Below are positions 14,978-23,038 of a stretch of 64,000 bases of DNA, piece after piece. Within the stretch, counting starts at the first letter, position 1. Each line of letters starts with the position of its first letter. The notes beneath the pieces were generated by a model. It saw only the letters and a program-made list of their open reading frames with translations, was not told the DNA's origin and did not search any database. Source of the DNA: Streptomyces sp. NBC_00483 (GTDB lineage Bacteria > Actinomycetota > Actinomycetes > Streptomycetales > Streptomycetaceae). The stretch covers positions 434,001-498,000 of the forward strand of contig NZ_CP107880.1 in NCBI RefSeq assembly GCF_036013745.1, given 5' to 3'. A program made the position numbers and the translations under genes.

Positions 14978-15520
14978 ATGAGCACCCCCGACGCCGACCG
15001 CCGCACACTGGTCCTGGACTCCGCCATGGCCACGTTCGCGCGCTTCGGATACCGGAAGACCTCGATGGACGAGGTGGCACGCACCGCGCATATCTCCCGG
15101 CCCGGCCTGTACTTCCTCTTCTCCTCGAAGGAGACCCTGTTCCGCGCCGCGGCCACCCAGACCCTTGAGCGGGACATCGCCGCGATCGAACACGTCCTGG
15201 CCGACACCGACCGCCCCCTCGCCGACCGACTCGTGGACGCGTTCGACCGGTGGGCCGGCCGGTACGTCGGCCCGATGTCGCGCGACGTAACAGCGGTCAT
15301 CGAAGACAACCCCGGGCTCCTCGGCGAGATCACCGTCACCGCGCCGCGACGCTTCGAGGAACTGATCACCGACGCGATCACCCTCGCGTCACCACAAGGG
15401 GCCGCCACCCCCATCGCCCAGACCTTGATCAGCACGTCGATCGGCCTCAAGTACCAGGCAGCGTCACGGGAGTTCTACGTGGACCGGATGAGGACCGCCG
15501 TCGCGCTTCTGGTGCGCTAG
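14978..15520 (+). CDS. TetR/AcrR family transcriptional regulator
   Basis: 180 residues. The N-terminal helix-turn-helix is ILDSAMATFARFGYRKTSMD-like: LVLDSAMATFARFGYRKTSM then DEVARTAHISRPGLYFLFSS and KETLFRAAA. The C-terminal ligand domain is short (about 130 residues). It is divergent from an SDR oxidoreductase, its probable target, and a dyad overlaps both promoters. The ATG at 14978 lies 6 bases after a TACGCT box, fitting a leaderless transcript. A second, unrelated TetR gene follows 81 bp downstream with its own operators. Confidence 0.92.
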   Translation: MSTPDADRRTLVLDSAMATFARFGYRKTSMDEVARTAHISRPGLYFLFSSKETLFRAAATQTLERDIAAIEHVLADTDRPLADRLVDAFDRWAGRYVGPMSRDVTAVIEDNPGLLGEITVTAPRRFEELITDAITLASPQGAATPIAQTLISTSIGLKYQAASREFYVDRMRTAVALLVR

Positions 15521-15564
15521 ACACTCCGCTAGGCGCCCCGTCAGCGACCCACGCACACACCAGA

Positions 15565-15602
15565 GTAGACACTGTCTACCCACATCGGGTAGACAGTGTC
15601 TA
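15565..15602 (+). promoter_or_regulatory. Nested palindromes at the start of the TetR/MFS operon
   Basis: Two near-identical operators, GTAGACA-C-TGTCTAC (15565-15579) and GTAGACA-G-TGTCTA (15589-15602), have centres 24 bp apart. Together they also form one perfect inverted repeat with 16-bp arms (15566-15581 and 15587-15602) and a 5-bp spacer. The right arm ends at the A of the ATG, so the TAGACA boxes may double as -35 and -10 elements. Confidence 0.7.
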
Positions 15603-16189
15603 TGCAGCCGAACGACACCGCCTCCGGCGGCCTCCGCGAGCGCCTCATCGACACCGGCGTGACACTCGTCGACGCGGAGGGCGCGGCCGCGTTGTCGCTG
15701 CGCGAGATCGCCCGCAGGGCGGGGGTCTCGCACGGCGCGCCCCGCCGCTACTTCCCCACCCACCTCGAACTGCTGTCGGCGATCGCCCGACGCGGCTTCA
15801 CCGACCTCGGCGAACACGCCACGCGGGCGCTCGCCGATGCCGGGCAGGACCCGCGCGCCCAGGTGACCGCCCTGTCGCGCACCTATCTCGACTTCGCGGC
15901 GCGGCACCGCGGCATGTACGAGCTGATGTTCCGTCACGATCTGTTGGAAAGCGGCGAGTTGGGGCTGCGCGAGACCAGCCTTCCGCTCTTCAAGGTGTTC
16001 GCCGACCTGGTGGCGGCGGCTCGCCCGGACGCGGAACCGGCCCTCGTGGCGGGCGCGTTGTGGGCGAATCTGCACGGTGTCGCCCAGCTGTGGGGCTGGG
16101 GCAGTCTCCAACTGGCCGTCGCCGTCGTGGACATCGAGCCGCTCCTGGCCTCGGTCCTCGACGCCCACCTGGGCCCGGCGCCCCGGTGA
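15602..16189 (+). CDS. TetR family regulator with WHG-type C-terminal domain
   Basis: 195 residues from the ATG at 15602. HTH: LRERLIDTGVTLVDAEGAAA then LSLREIARRAGVSHGAPRRY and FPTHLELLSAIARRGF. The C-terminal domain (ARHRGMYELMFRHDLLESG, then ALVAGALWANLHGVAQLWGW) is the WHG-type domain found in many TetR repressors. The start codon overlaps the operator, so binding would block its own transcription. The downstream MFS gene starts within its stop codon (GTGA overlap), making a repressor-pump operon. The ligand is probably a substrate of that pump. Confidence 0.92.
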   Translation: MQPNDTASGGLRERLIDTGVTLVDAEGAAALSLREIARRAGVSHGAPRRYFPTHLELLSAIARRGFTDLGEHATRALADAGQDPRAQVTALSRTYLDFAARHRGMYELMFRHDLLESGELGLRETSLPLFKVFADLVAAARPDAEPALVAGALWANLHGVAQLWGWGSLQLAVAVVDIEPLLASVLDAHLGPAPR

Positions 16190-17571
16190 ACGGCCATACG
16201 CGACGGCGCGTCACGCTCGCGGGCAGCGTCGTCGGCGCGGTCCTCGTCGCACTCGACGGCACGGTCCTGACCATCGCCCAGCCCGCGCTTCAGGACGACC
16301 TCGGCGCCTCCCTCGCGCAGGTCCAGTGGACCAGCACCGGCTATCTGATCGCGGTGGCGAGCCTGCTGGTGTTCGCCGGGCGGCTCGGCGACCGCTACGG
16401 GCACGCCCGGCTCTTCGGATACGGGATGCTCGGGTTCGCGGCGGCCTCCGCGGGGATCGGTTTCGCGCCGGACATCCGCTGGGTGATCGCGCTGCGCGTG
16501 CTCCAGGGAGTGTGCGGCGCGCTGCTGCAGCCTGCGACGCTCGGCATGCTGCGGGCCGCGTACGACGCCGATTCGCTCGGTATGCCGATCGCTCTGCGCA
16601 CCAGCGCGATCGGCGTCGCGGCGGCCGCGGGCCCGCTGGTCGGCGGGGTACTCACGGCGCAGCTGGGCTGGCGCTCGGTGTTCTTCCTCGGCGTGCTGCC
16701 GGCGGTGGCGATCGCGGTGCTCGTCCTGGTGGTACGCGACCGGGCCGCGGAGGCCGGAACACGCGCCGTCGGGCTCGACCCGGGCGGTGCGCTGCTGCTC
16801 GCGGTGGCGCTGGGCTGCCTGGTGGCGGCGCTGGCCGCCCTCCCGGGAACCGGTTGGTCGGCGGGCACGGTGTTGCTCGCGGCCGGTGCGGGGACGGCGG
16901 TGGTGGCCTTCGTCGTGCACGAACGCCGCGCGACGGACCCGCTGTTGTCCCCCGCGCTGCTCGCGTCCCCGGCCGTCGCGCCGGCGCTCGGCATCCTGTT
17001 GACGGCTTCGGCGGCCCTGTTCGGCACGCTGTTCGTGGCCACGTACTTCTTGCAGGACGTGCTCGGCCTCGACCCGCTCGGCACGGCGCTGCGGATGCTG
17101 CCCGCCGCCCTGTGCATGGTGCTCGCGGCGCCGCTCACACCAGTGCTGCTGCGCCGCTACGGGTCCCGGGCGACGACGTCTGCCGGGATGCTGGTCCTCG
17201 CGGCGGGGGTGTTCGGCTTCGGTCGCCTCGACACGTCGGCGTCTCAACTGGCCATCGGGGCTTGCGCGTTGGCGATGGGCACGGGTTTCGGCACGGTGAT
17301 GGTCGCCGCGACGGAGTCCCTCGTCCGCCGGGCCGACCTCGGCGCGGCCGGCGTGGCGGGCGGCCTCCAGCAGACGGCGATGAACGTGGGCCCGACGCTC
17401 GGCGTGGCGACGGCGACGACGCTGCTCGCCTCCGGCGCGGACTTCGTGGCGTCGATGGGCGTGACGCTGACGGCGCTCGCGGTCCTGGTGCTCGCGGCCG
17501 GTGCCGCGGCGGTGCGACTCCCCGACAGGGCGCCGCGGGCAGCGGCCCGGGCCCGCACACCAACGCCGTAG
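16186..17571 (+). CDS. MFS transporter, DHA2-type efflux pump
   Basis: 461 residues from the GTG at 16186, which overlaps the TetR stop by 4 bp. Motifs: SVVGAVLVALDGTVLTIAQP (DHA2 motif D1), GRLGDRYGHARLFGYGMLGF (motif A) and IGVAAAAGPLVGGVLTAQLG (motif C). Hydrophobicity suggests 14 transmembrane helices. Translational coupling to the WHG-type TetR gene and its double operator argue for a drug- or metabolite-induced export pump. It converges on a LysE-family gene 18 bp beyond its stop. Earlier in-frame codons upstream belong to the TetR region and are not used. Confidence 0.92.
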   Translation: MNGHTRRRVTLAGSVVGAVLVALDGTVLTIAQPALQDDLGASLAQVQWTSTGYLIAVASLLVFAGRLGDRYGHARLFGYGMLGFAAASAGIGFAPDIRWVIALRVLQGVCGALLQPATLGMLRAAYDADSLGMPIALRTSAIGVAAAAGPLVGGVLTAQLGWRSVFFLGVLPAVAIAVLVLVVRDRAAEAGTRAVGLDPGGALLLAVALGCLVAALAALPGTGWSAGTVLLAAGAGTAVVAFVVHERRATDPLLSPALLASPAVAPALGILLTASAALFGTLFVATYFLQDVLGLDPLGTALRMLPAALCMVLAAPLTPVLLRRYGSRATTSAGMLVLAAGVFGFGRLDTSASQLAIGACALAMGTGFGTVMVAATESLVRRADLGAAGVAGGLQQTAMNVGPTLGVATATTLLASGADFVASMGVTLTALAVLVLAAGAAAVRLPDRAPRAAARARTPTP

Positions 17572-17589
17572 GAGAAGCGGGGGCTTGGC

Positions 17590-18234
17590 TCAGCCGGAGA
17601 CAGGCGTACGGGACAGCGCGGTGCGCAGCGCGAAGACGCCGAGCAGGCCGCCTGCCGTGAACCGCTGGGCGGTCATGGCGCGGGGGCGGGCGGCCAGGAA
17701 TCCCGACACCCGGGCGGCGCCCAGCATGATCAGGGCGTTCACGGTCATCCCCACGATGATCTGTACGCCGCCGAGTTGGAGCAGCTGCCCCCAGGCAGGA
17801 CCGGCGTGCGGGTCGAGGAACTGGGGCAGCAGCGCGGCGTACATGAGCGCGATCTTGGGGTTGAGCAGGTTGGTCAGCAGCCCCATCGAGAACAGCCGGG
17901 CGTCGGAGACCGGGGGCAGGTCCGCCGCCGGAGCGAACGGCGAGCGGCCGCCGGGCTTGAGCATGCTCCAGGCGAGGTAGGCCAGGTAGGCGGCTCCGGC
18001 AAGCTTGACCACCAGGAACGCCACCGGCACGGCGGCGAACAATGCGGACAGGCCCGCGGCCGCGGCCAGCAGATAGGCCACGAATCCCACGGCCGTCCCG
18101 CTGAGGCTGACCAGGCCCGCCCTGCGCCCTTGGGTGATCGCGCGGGAGGCGAGGTGGATCATGTTCGGTCCCGGCGTGAGGGCCATGCCCAGTTCGATCA
18201 GGGCCACTCCCCCGACTGCGGTCGCACTGATCAC
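17590..18234 (-). CDS. LysE/RhtB family amino-acid exporter
   Basis: 214 residues with six hydrophobic segments, the typical LysE/RhtB length. The conserved N-terminal motif is IELGMALTPGPNMIHLASRA then ITQGRRAGLVSLSGTAVGFV (the GxxxGPN core near residue 20), with KLAGAAYLAYLAWSMLK and LLTNLLNPKIALMYAALLPQ following. Members export amino acids or related metabolites. It is downstream of hemC in the same direction but separated by 228 bp with the 28-bp repeat array, so it is probably an independent unit. The substrate is not indicated. Confidence 0.92.
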   Translation of the reverse strand: MISATAVGGVALIELGMALTPGPNMIHLASRAITQGRRAGLVSLSGTAVGFVAYLLAAAAGLSALFAAVPVAFLVVKLAGAAYLAYLAWSMLKPGGRSPFAPAADLPPVSDARLFSMGLLTNLLNPKIALMYAALLPQFLDPHAGPAWGQLLQLGGVQIIVGMTVNALIMLGAARVSGFLAARPRAMTAQRFTAGGLLGVFALRTALSRTPVSG

Positions 18235-18362
18235 CGGTCACCCTCCTGGTCGCTCGTCGGGCACCGGACGTGGATCGGGGCACCCGGGTGCCGGGGACGG
18301 CTGGGACGCATGGCCGGCAAGCCACCCGAACACCCGTGCCATAGGTTACGCGACCAGGCGAA

Positions 18363-18486
18363 CCCGCCGGTCAGACCCTCAGGGCGAGATCCCGCCGGTC
18401 AGGCCGTCAGCGCGGAATCCCGCCGGTCGGACCCTCAGGGCAAGGTCCCGCCGGTCAGACCCTCAGTGCGGAATCCCGTCGATCAG
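18363..18486 (-). repeat. 28-bp tandem repeat generated from the 3' end of hemC
   Basis: Four imperfect 28-bp units (18363-18390, 18391-18418, 18419-18446, 18447-18474) plus a partial fifth. On the minus strand the hemC tail (codons LIDGIPH and TGA, 24 bp) followed by GGGT is reiterated downstream as CTGACCGGCGGGANNTNGCN, each copy ending in TGA. The unit is not a multiple of three. Confidence 0.8.
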
Positions 18487-19395
18487 TTCCCGCGCCCCCT
18501 GCCGCAGCAGCGCCACCGCCACCGACATCCCCAGCGTCGCCGGGTCCAGCGGGCCCGCCCACTCCTGCGCGTTGAGCACCCGCTTGCCGTCGGGGGTGAA
18601 CACACAGCCCCGCAGCGACAGGTCGCCGGAGCGCTCGGCGCGGGCGTAACCGGCGATCGGTGAATTGCAGTGGCCCTGCAGGACGTGCAGGAACATGCGC
18701 TCGGCCGTCGCCTCACGCCAGGTGTCGCGGTCGCCGAGACCGGTCACCGCCTCCAGCGTCGACTCGTCGTCCTCGCGGCACTGCAACGCCAGGATCCCGG
18801 CGCCGATCGGCGGACACATCGTCTCCGGCGAAAGGGTCTCCGTGATGACGTCGGTGCGCCCGATGCGTTCGAGTCCCGACAACGCGAGCAGGAGCACGTC
18901 CGCGTCGCCCGCCGCCATCTTCTCCATGCGGCGATTCGCGTTCCCGCGCATCGGGACGCATTCCAAGTGCGGGTGGGAAGCGGCGAGTTGGGCCACACGG
19001 CGGACCGAGGACGTGCCGACGCGAGTCCCTTCGGGCAGCTCGTCGAGGGTGCGGCCCGCCGGGTCGATCAGCGCGTCCCGTACGTCGTCCCGCTTCAGGT
19101 ACGCGCCGAACGTGCAGCCCTCGGGCAGCGGCCGGTCCGCCGGGATGTCCTTGAGGCAGTGCACCGCGAGGTCGGCCTGCCCGTCGAGCAGCGCCCGGTC
19201 GACCTCCTTGGTGAAGGCACCCTTGCCGCCGAGCTTCGACAGATCGCCCATCCACTTGTCGCCGCTGGTCGTGACCGGCACGACCTCGGTCCGGATTCCG
19301 GGGTGCAGCGCGGCGAGCTCGGCGCGGACACGCTCCACCTGGGCCAGCGCCATCGGCGACGAACGGGAGACGATACGGATCAACTCGGCTGACAT
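18463..19395 (-). CDS. hemC: Hydroxymethylbilane synthase (porphobilinogen deaminase), stand-alone copy
   Basis: 310 residues from the ATG at 19395; the minus-strand box TATCGT (19407-19402) is 6 bases upstream, fitting a leaderless mRNA. The enzyme joins four porphobilinogens into hydroxymethylbilane in tetrapyrrole synthesis. Visible motifs: [24 protein letters not shown] start ([19 protein letters not shown]), [41 protein letters not shown] and [11 protein letters not shown]. The cofactor cysteine is present but in the unusual context [13 protein letters not shown] rather than the common GGCxxPxG. No other hem gene is nearby, so this is likely a paralogue of the housekeeping copy. Its 3' end seeds a tandem repeat array. 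Confidence 0.93.
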   Translation of the reverse strand: MSAELIRIVSRSSPMALAQVERVRAELAALHPGIRTEVVPVTTSGDKWMGDLSKLGGKGAFTKEVDRALLDGQADLAVHCLKDIPADRPLPEGCTFGAYLKRDDVRDALIDPAGRTLDELPEGTRVGTSSVRRVAQLAASHPHLECVPMRGNANRRMEKMAAGDADVLLLALSGLERIGRTDVITETLSPETMCPPIGAGILALQCREDDESTLEAVTGLGDRDTWREATAERMFLHVLQGHCNSPIAGYARAERSGDLSLRGCVFTPDGKRVLNAQEWAGPLDPATLGMSVAVALLRQGARELIDGIPH

Positions 19396-19457
19396 GCCGA
19401 CACGATAGCCCCTTTGGTGATGCGGGGATCGCCACCCCCGCTTGTCGCGAGCCGCAC

Positions 19458-20112
19458 TCAGCGGGGCTCGGCACGCCGCGACCAGCCGCGCTCCTCGCCC
19501 TCGTCGATGAGCCGTCGCCCGGCCTGCCACAGGGACGCGGACGCCTCCCCGATCACCGCTTTACGCGCGCGGACGTCGTCGGCGGTGACGCCCGGGGTGC
19601 GCCATGTACCGCCACGCGCCATCCAGTTGAGAAGGAGGGGCTGCAGCCGGTCCATCGCCTTGGCGAATGCCGCCTCAGGGGTGCGCCGTTCCTCGAACTC
19701 GTCCCACAGTGCCCTCATCCGCCTCCCCTGGTCCGCCGGAAGCAGGCCGAACAGCTCATCGGCCGCGGCGCTCTCCCGCTCCTGTTGATCGGCGCCCGCG
19801 GCACTGTCGTACAGAGGTGTGTCGCCGGCGTAGATCTCCACCAGGTCGTGCAGGAGCACCAGCTGGACGGTGTGCCCGACGTCGATGGGCCGGTCGGAGT
19901 GCTCGGCGAGGACGACCACCATCATCGCCAAGTGCCACGAGTGCTCCGCGTCGTTCTCCCGGCGGTCCCGCCGCGGCCAGCGGTGACTGCCGGAGGACGG
20001 TCTTGAGCTGATCGACCTCTACGAGAAAGGTGAGTTGGTCCCGCAGCCGTTCGTCGAGGCCTTCGGGAAAGGGCGTCTTGTCGGCAAGCAGGCTGCGGCG
20101 CTCATCACTCAT
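19458..20112 (-). pseudogene. HD-domain hydrolase gene interrupted by a frameshift
   Basis: Reading from the ATG at 20112, MSDERRSLLADKTPFPEGLD then ERLRDQLTFLVEVDQLKTVL and RQSPLA is one frame; the continuation RRDRRENDAEHSWHLAMMVV then VLAEHSDRPIDVGHTVQLVL and LHDLVEIYAGDT is in the next frame. The switch is near 19974 and one surplus base (or two lost) explains it: the span is 655 bp, 3 x 218 plus 1. Restored, the product would be a 217-residue HD-domain phosphohydrolase of the YfbR type, with metal ligands in AEHSW and LLHD. It is 62 bp upstream of hemC. Either a real mutation or a sequence error in a GC-rich run (CGCGGCGGG). Confidence 0.75.
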
Positions 20113-20179
20113 GCCTTCATCGTGGCATGCACGGCCCGGCCCGCGGCGCCCCGCCGCTCGCCCGCGGCCGCTTGGTGGA

Positions 20180-20932
20180 CTACCGGCCGAACACCTCGAA
20201 CGGCACCGCCGGCTTCCCGCCGAACCGCTCCGCCGTCGCCTGCGCGTTCCCTGTCAGGAAGGTGCGGCAGTACGTCTCCGGGTCCTCGTCCGTCAACACC
20301 TCGATGTACGTACGGTGTTCGAGGAGGGAGCTGATGGAGCGCTCGAGCCCAGCCGTGGCGTCGACGGCGTGCGTGGGCTGTGCGGAGCCGGCGATGGCCA
20401 CCCACCGCACACCGTTCCACGGCTCGAGGCCCTGCTCGGTCAGCTCGGGGAAGATCCACCGGTTGCCCGCGTCCCCGGCCGCGTCGAGCGTGGCCCGGCC
20501 GACGGCGACGTGGTCGGGCGTGTTCCAGGCGACGCCGCCCCACGTGTCACGGTGGTTGAGGGTGATGACGAGTTCCGGGCGGTGGCGGCGGATCGCGGCG
20601 GCGACGTCGCGGCGCAGCGCCGTGCCGTACTCGATGACGCCGTCCCGGTGGTCGAGGAACTCGACCGTCTCGACGCCGACGACCGCCGCGCTCGCCCGCT
20701 GCTCCTGCTCGCGCAGCGGACCGCACTTGGCGGGTTCGAGGGTGTCGATGCCGGCCTCACCCCGAGTGGCGAGTACGTAGGTGACCTCACGGCCCGCGTC
20801 CGTCCAGGCCGCGACGGCGGCGGAGCAGCCGTACTCCAGGTCGTCCGGGTGGGCGACGACGGCGAGGGCGCGCTGCCAGTCCTCCGGCATGGGCTGCAGC
20901 GGGGCTTCGGTGCTGGATCCGGGCAGGGTCAT
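20180..20932 (-). CDS. PIG-L/LmbE family deacetylase
   Basis: 250 residues from the ATG at 20932. The signature ALAVVAHPDDLEYGCSAAVA (zinc motif AHPDD near residue 25) and the later zinc histidine in NTPDHVAVGRATLDAAG identify the PIG-L/LmbE fold. Actinobacterial members remove N-acetyl groups from GlcNAc-type sugars (MshB in mycothiol, antibiotic sugars) or hydrolyse mycothiol conjugates (Mca). The TACGAT box (20944-20939) ends 6 bases before the ATG, suggesting a leaderless mRNA. It follows an S33-type hydrolase gene in the same direction with a small hairpin between. Substrate cannot be assigned. Confidence 0.9.
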   Translation of the reverse strand: MTLPGSSTEAPLQPMPEDWQRALAVVAHPDDLEYGCSAAVAAWTDAGREVTYVLATRGEAGIDTLEPAKCGPLREQEQRASAAVVGVETVEFLDHRDGVIEYGTALRRDVAAAIRRHRPELVITLNHRDTWGGVAWNTPDHVAVGRATLDAAGDAGNRWIFPELTEQGLEPWNGVRWVAIAGSAQPTHAVDATAGLERSISSLLEHRTYIEVLTDEDPETYCRTFLTGNAQATAERFGGKPAVPFEVFGR

Positions 20933-20941
20933 ACGGGCATC

Positions 20942-20983
20942 GTATGGCCCTGCCGGAAGTATGGCCCTGCCCGACGCCAGGGC
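20942..20983. other. Direct repeat and small hairpin between the hydrolase and PIG-L genes
   Basis: GTATGGCCCTGCC occurs at 20942-20954 and 20959-20971, 17 bp apart. GCCCTG (20964-20969) and CAGGGC (20978-20983) can form a 6-bp stem that may end transcription of the upstream hydrolase gene. Confidence 0.4.
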
Positions 20984-20988
20984 AGGCC

Positions 20989-22293
20989 CTACGCCTCGCC
21001 GCGCGCCATCGCCAGCAACCGGTCGAGCACCCGCGGCCCGCCCGCGCGCAGCCCGTCGTGCTCGAACTCGTTCGTCACCCACGGCCGAAGGCCCCGGATG
21101 GTGCGGGCCGTGCGCAGGGCGTGCTCCGTGTCCACGTACATGTCGTCGTGGTAGACGGCGGCGACCGCCGGGACCTCGTTCGCGGCGAGCCGCGTCGGGT
21201 CGTACAGCGGCGCCCAGTCGGTGCGGGCCGCGACCCGCTCCGCGACCTCGCGCAGCGGCCGCAGTGCCGGGTCGGAGTCGAACTGCCACGGGTGGATGGT
21301 CTCGCCGGTGAACAGCAGCGGACCGCCGCCCGCGAGGGCCTTCTCCCCGTCGAACTGCGGGAATTCACCGCGTACGCGCTCCGCGGACCAGTCGGTGGCC
21401 CGGCCGCCCTGCGCGTAGATCGCCTCGTGCAGCACGGCGTACAGCGGGTGGGAGCGGTAGGACAGGGCGCCCGCGACCTGTTCGCAGAACGCGTCCGACA
21501 GCTCGCGCCCACCCGGAGTCCGCACGAACGCGTCCTCCAGCAGGTAGTGCAGCCGGTCGCTGCCGTCGCCCGCGCCGAGCCAGATGCCGAGGGACTGGAA
21601 GGCGGGCAGAGTCAGCCGGTAGCCGTTCGGCAGGACGGGCTCGTGCTCGAGGACGTACGCGGCGATGTCCCGCGCCCGTTCGACGTCCATCGGGTAACGG
21701 GCGTAGTGCGCCCGGACCTTGCGCTCGACGCGGGGGTACGCGGCCCGGTAGACGTCGTCCGCGTGGCCGTCGAGGGTGGGCAGGCCGCCCGTGACGATCG
21801 CGGTCTCGAGGCCCTCCGGCGCGGACGACAGATAGCGGACGGCGCAGAAGCCGCCGAAGCTCTGCCCGAGGATCGTCCAGGGCGCGCCGCCGGTGACCTC
21901 CCGGCGGATGAACTCGCAGTCGCGCACGATCGAATCGGCACGGAAGTGCCCCACGTAGGCCGCCTGCCGCTCGACGTCGCCGCGCAGCGGGAGGGTCTGG
22001 CGGTTGACGGTGGCGGAGGCTCCGGTGCCGCGCTGGTCGAGGAGGAGGACCCGGTAGTCCTTCAGTGCGCGGCCGAGCCAGGCCGCGGGGCCGGAGAAGC
22101 GGTTGGCGCCGAAGCCGGGACCGCCCTGGAGGTACAGCAGCCACGGCAGGTTCTCGTGCGCGCGCCCCGGTGCGACGGCCTCACGCGCGAAGAGCTCGAT
22201 GCGCTCCCCGTCGGGAAGATCGTGATCCAGGGGTACGGAGAACCGGCGGTCGGTCAGGACGACCCCGGCCTGTCGATAGCTGGCGGCGCTCAA
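20989..22293 (-). CDS. Alpha/beta hydrolase, S33 prolyl-aminopeptidase-like
   Basis: 434 residues, the length of Streptomyces proline iminopeptidase-like enzymes. The oxyanion segment LLYLQGGPGFGANRFSG, the DQRGTGAS motif and the nucleophile elbow GQSFGG (about residue 150, in WTILGQSFGGFCAVRYLSS) define family S33. The catalytic His lies near the end (NEFEHDGLRAGG). Such enzymes cleave N-terminal Pro residues from peptides or act on esters. No signal peptide is visible, so it is cytoplasmic. The PIG-L gene follows in the same direction. Confidence 0.9.
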   Translation of the reverse strand: MSAASYRQAGVVLTDRRFSVPLDHDLPDGERIELFAREAVAPGRAHENLPWLLYLQGGPGFGANRFSGPAAWLGRALKDYRVLLLDQRGTGASATVNRQTLPLRGDVERQAAYVGHFRADSIVRDCEFIRREVTGGAPWTILGQSFGGFCAVRYLSSAPEGLETAIVTGGLPTLDGHADDVYRAAYPRVERKVRAHYARYPMDVERARDIAAYVLEHEPVLPNGYRLTLPAFQSLGIWLGAGDGSDRLHYLLEDAFVRTPGGRELSDAFCEQVAGALSYRSHPLYAVLHEAIYAQGGRATDWSAERVRGEFPQFDGEKALAGGGPLLFTGETIHPWQFDSDPALRPLREVAERVAARTDWAPLYDPTRLAANEVPAVAAVYHDDMYVDTEHALRTARTIRGLRPWVTNEFEHDGLRAGGPRVLDRLLAMARGEA

Positions 22294-22445
22294 TGCGGCT
22301 CCTGTGCGGCGGTGCGGACGGTACGTCCGCCCAGTTCAGCACATGCCGATGGTGCAGGTGGGCGCTACCCCCACAAGGCGTGCCCGCACGGTGTGCATGC
22401 GGTCGGGTGTCCTGAGTCGGGTGTGCCTGACACGTACGGCACGGG

Positions 22446-22949
22446 TCACGCCGAAGCGTCGGGCGACCCGCCGTGAGGCGTGCCGGACAGCGGCTCCAGG
22501 ACGACCACCGTGGTCTCGAACGACCGCTTCGCCGCATGGGCATCCAGGTTCTTCTCGGTCTCGCGCCAGCGGTCCCACAACCGCGCCCGCTCGTCGCCCG
22601 TCGCGGCGCGCCCTCGTACGACCCGCCGGCCGTTGACCGTGTGGACGATCGCCTCCGGGTGTGCCCGCAGGTTGAGCCACCAGGCGGGCTCGCCCTCGCC
22701 CCATCCGTTCATCGCCAGCGTGACCAGGCGTGGACCGTCCTCCACGTAGGCGACGATGACGCCTCGCAGGCGGCCGGTGCGGCGGCCCGTGGTGGTCAGC
22801 CGCAGAGTGCCCCACTTGTTGAGGCGTGGCTTCCACAGCCCGACCCTGCCGCCGGAGGCCCGGTAGGCACCCCGGTGCACCGACCAGGCCAGGCGGATGA
22901 ACCAGCGCGGCGGGAGCCACGGCGCTTTCGTACGGCCCTGGGCCGGCAT
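22446..22949 (-). CDS. Deazaflavin-dependent nitroreductase (Ddn-like) family protein
   Basis: 167 residues from the ATG at 22949, which has GGGGAGG 5 bases upstream. The motif LRLTTTGRRTGRLRGVIVAY then VEDGPRLVTLAMNGWGEGEP and AWWLNLRAHPEAIVHTVNGR is the Ddn/F420-dependent nitroreductase signature (RxTTxGRxTGxxRxxxL and PxWxxNLxAxP). The family uses reduced F420 on quinones and other hydrophobic electron acceptors. The gene stands alone between the S33 hydrolase and the LacI gene. Confidence 0.9.
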   Translation of the reverse strand: MPAQGRTKAPWLPPRWFIRLAWSVHRGAYRASGGRVGLWKPRLNKWGTLRLTTTGRRTGRLRGVIVAYVEDGPRLVTLAMNGWGEGEPAWWLNLRAHPEAIVHTVNGRRVVRGRAATGDERARLWDRWRETEKNLDAHAAKRSFETTVVVLEPLSGTPHGGSPDASA

Positions 22950-23038
22950 GTCGGCCTCCCCACGCACGGTTGGCGGCGGTTCCGAAGCACGCTAGCCACG
23001 GCCATCGGAAGCGGATAGAGCCGAACGGCCCACAGGCC

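Noticed and set aside
15250..16185. Upstream extension of the MFS frame through the TetR gene
   Set aside because: No homology; the GTG coupled to the TetR stop is the sensible start.
18363..18486. The 28-bp array as a CRISPR
   Set aside because: Repeats are contiguous with no spacers and derive from the hemC end.
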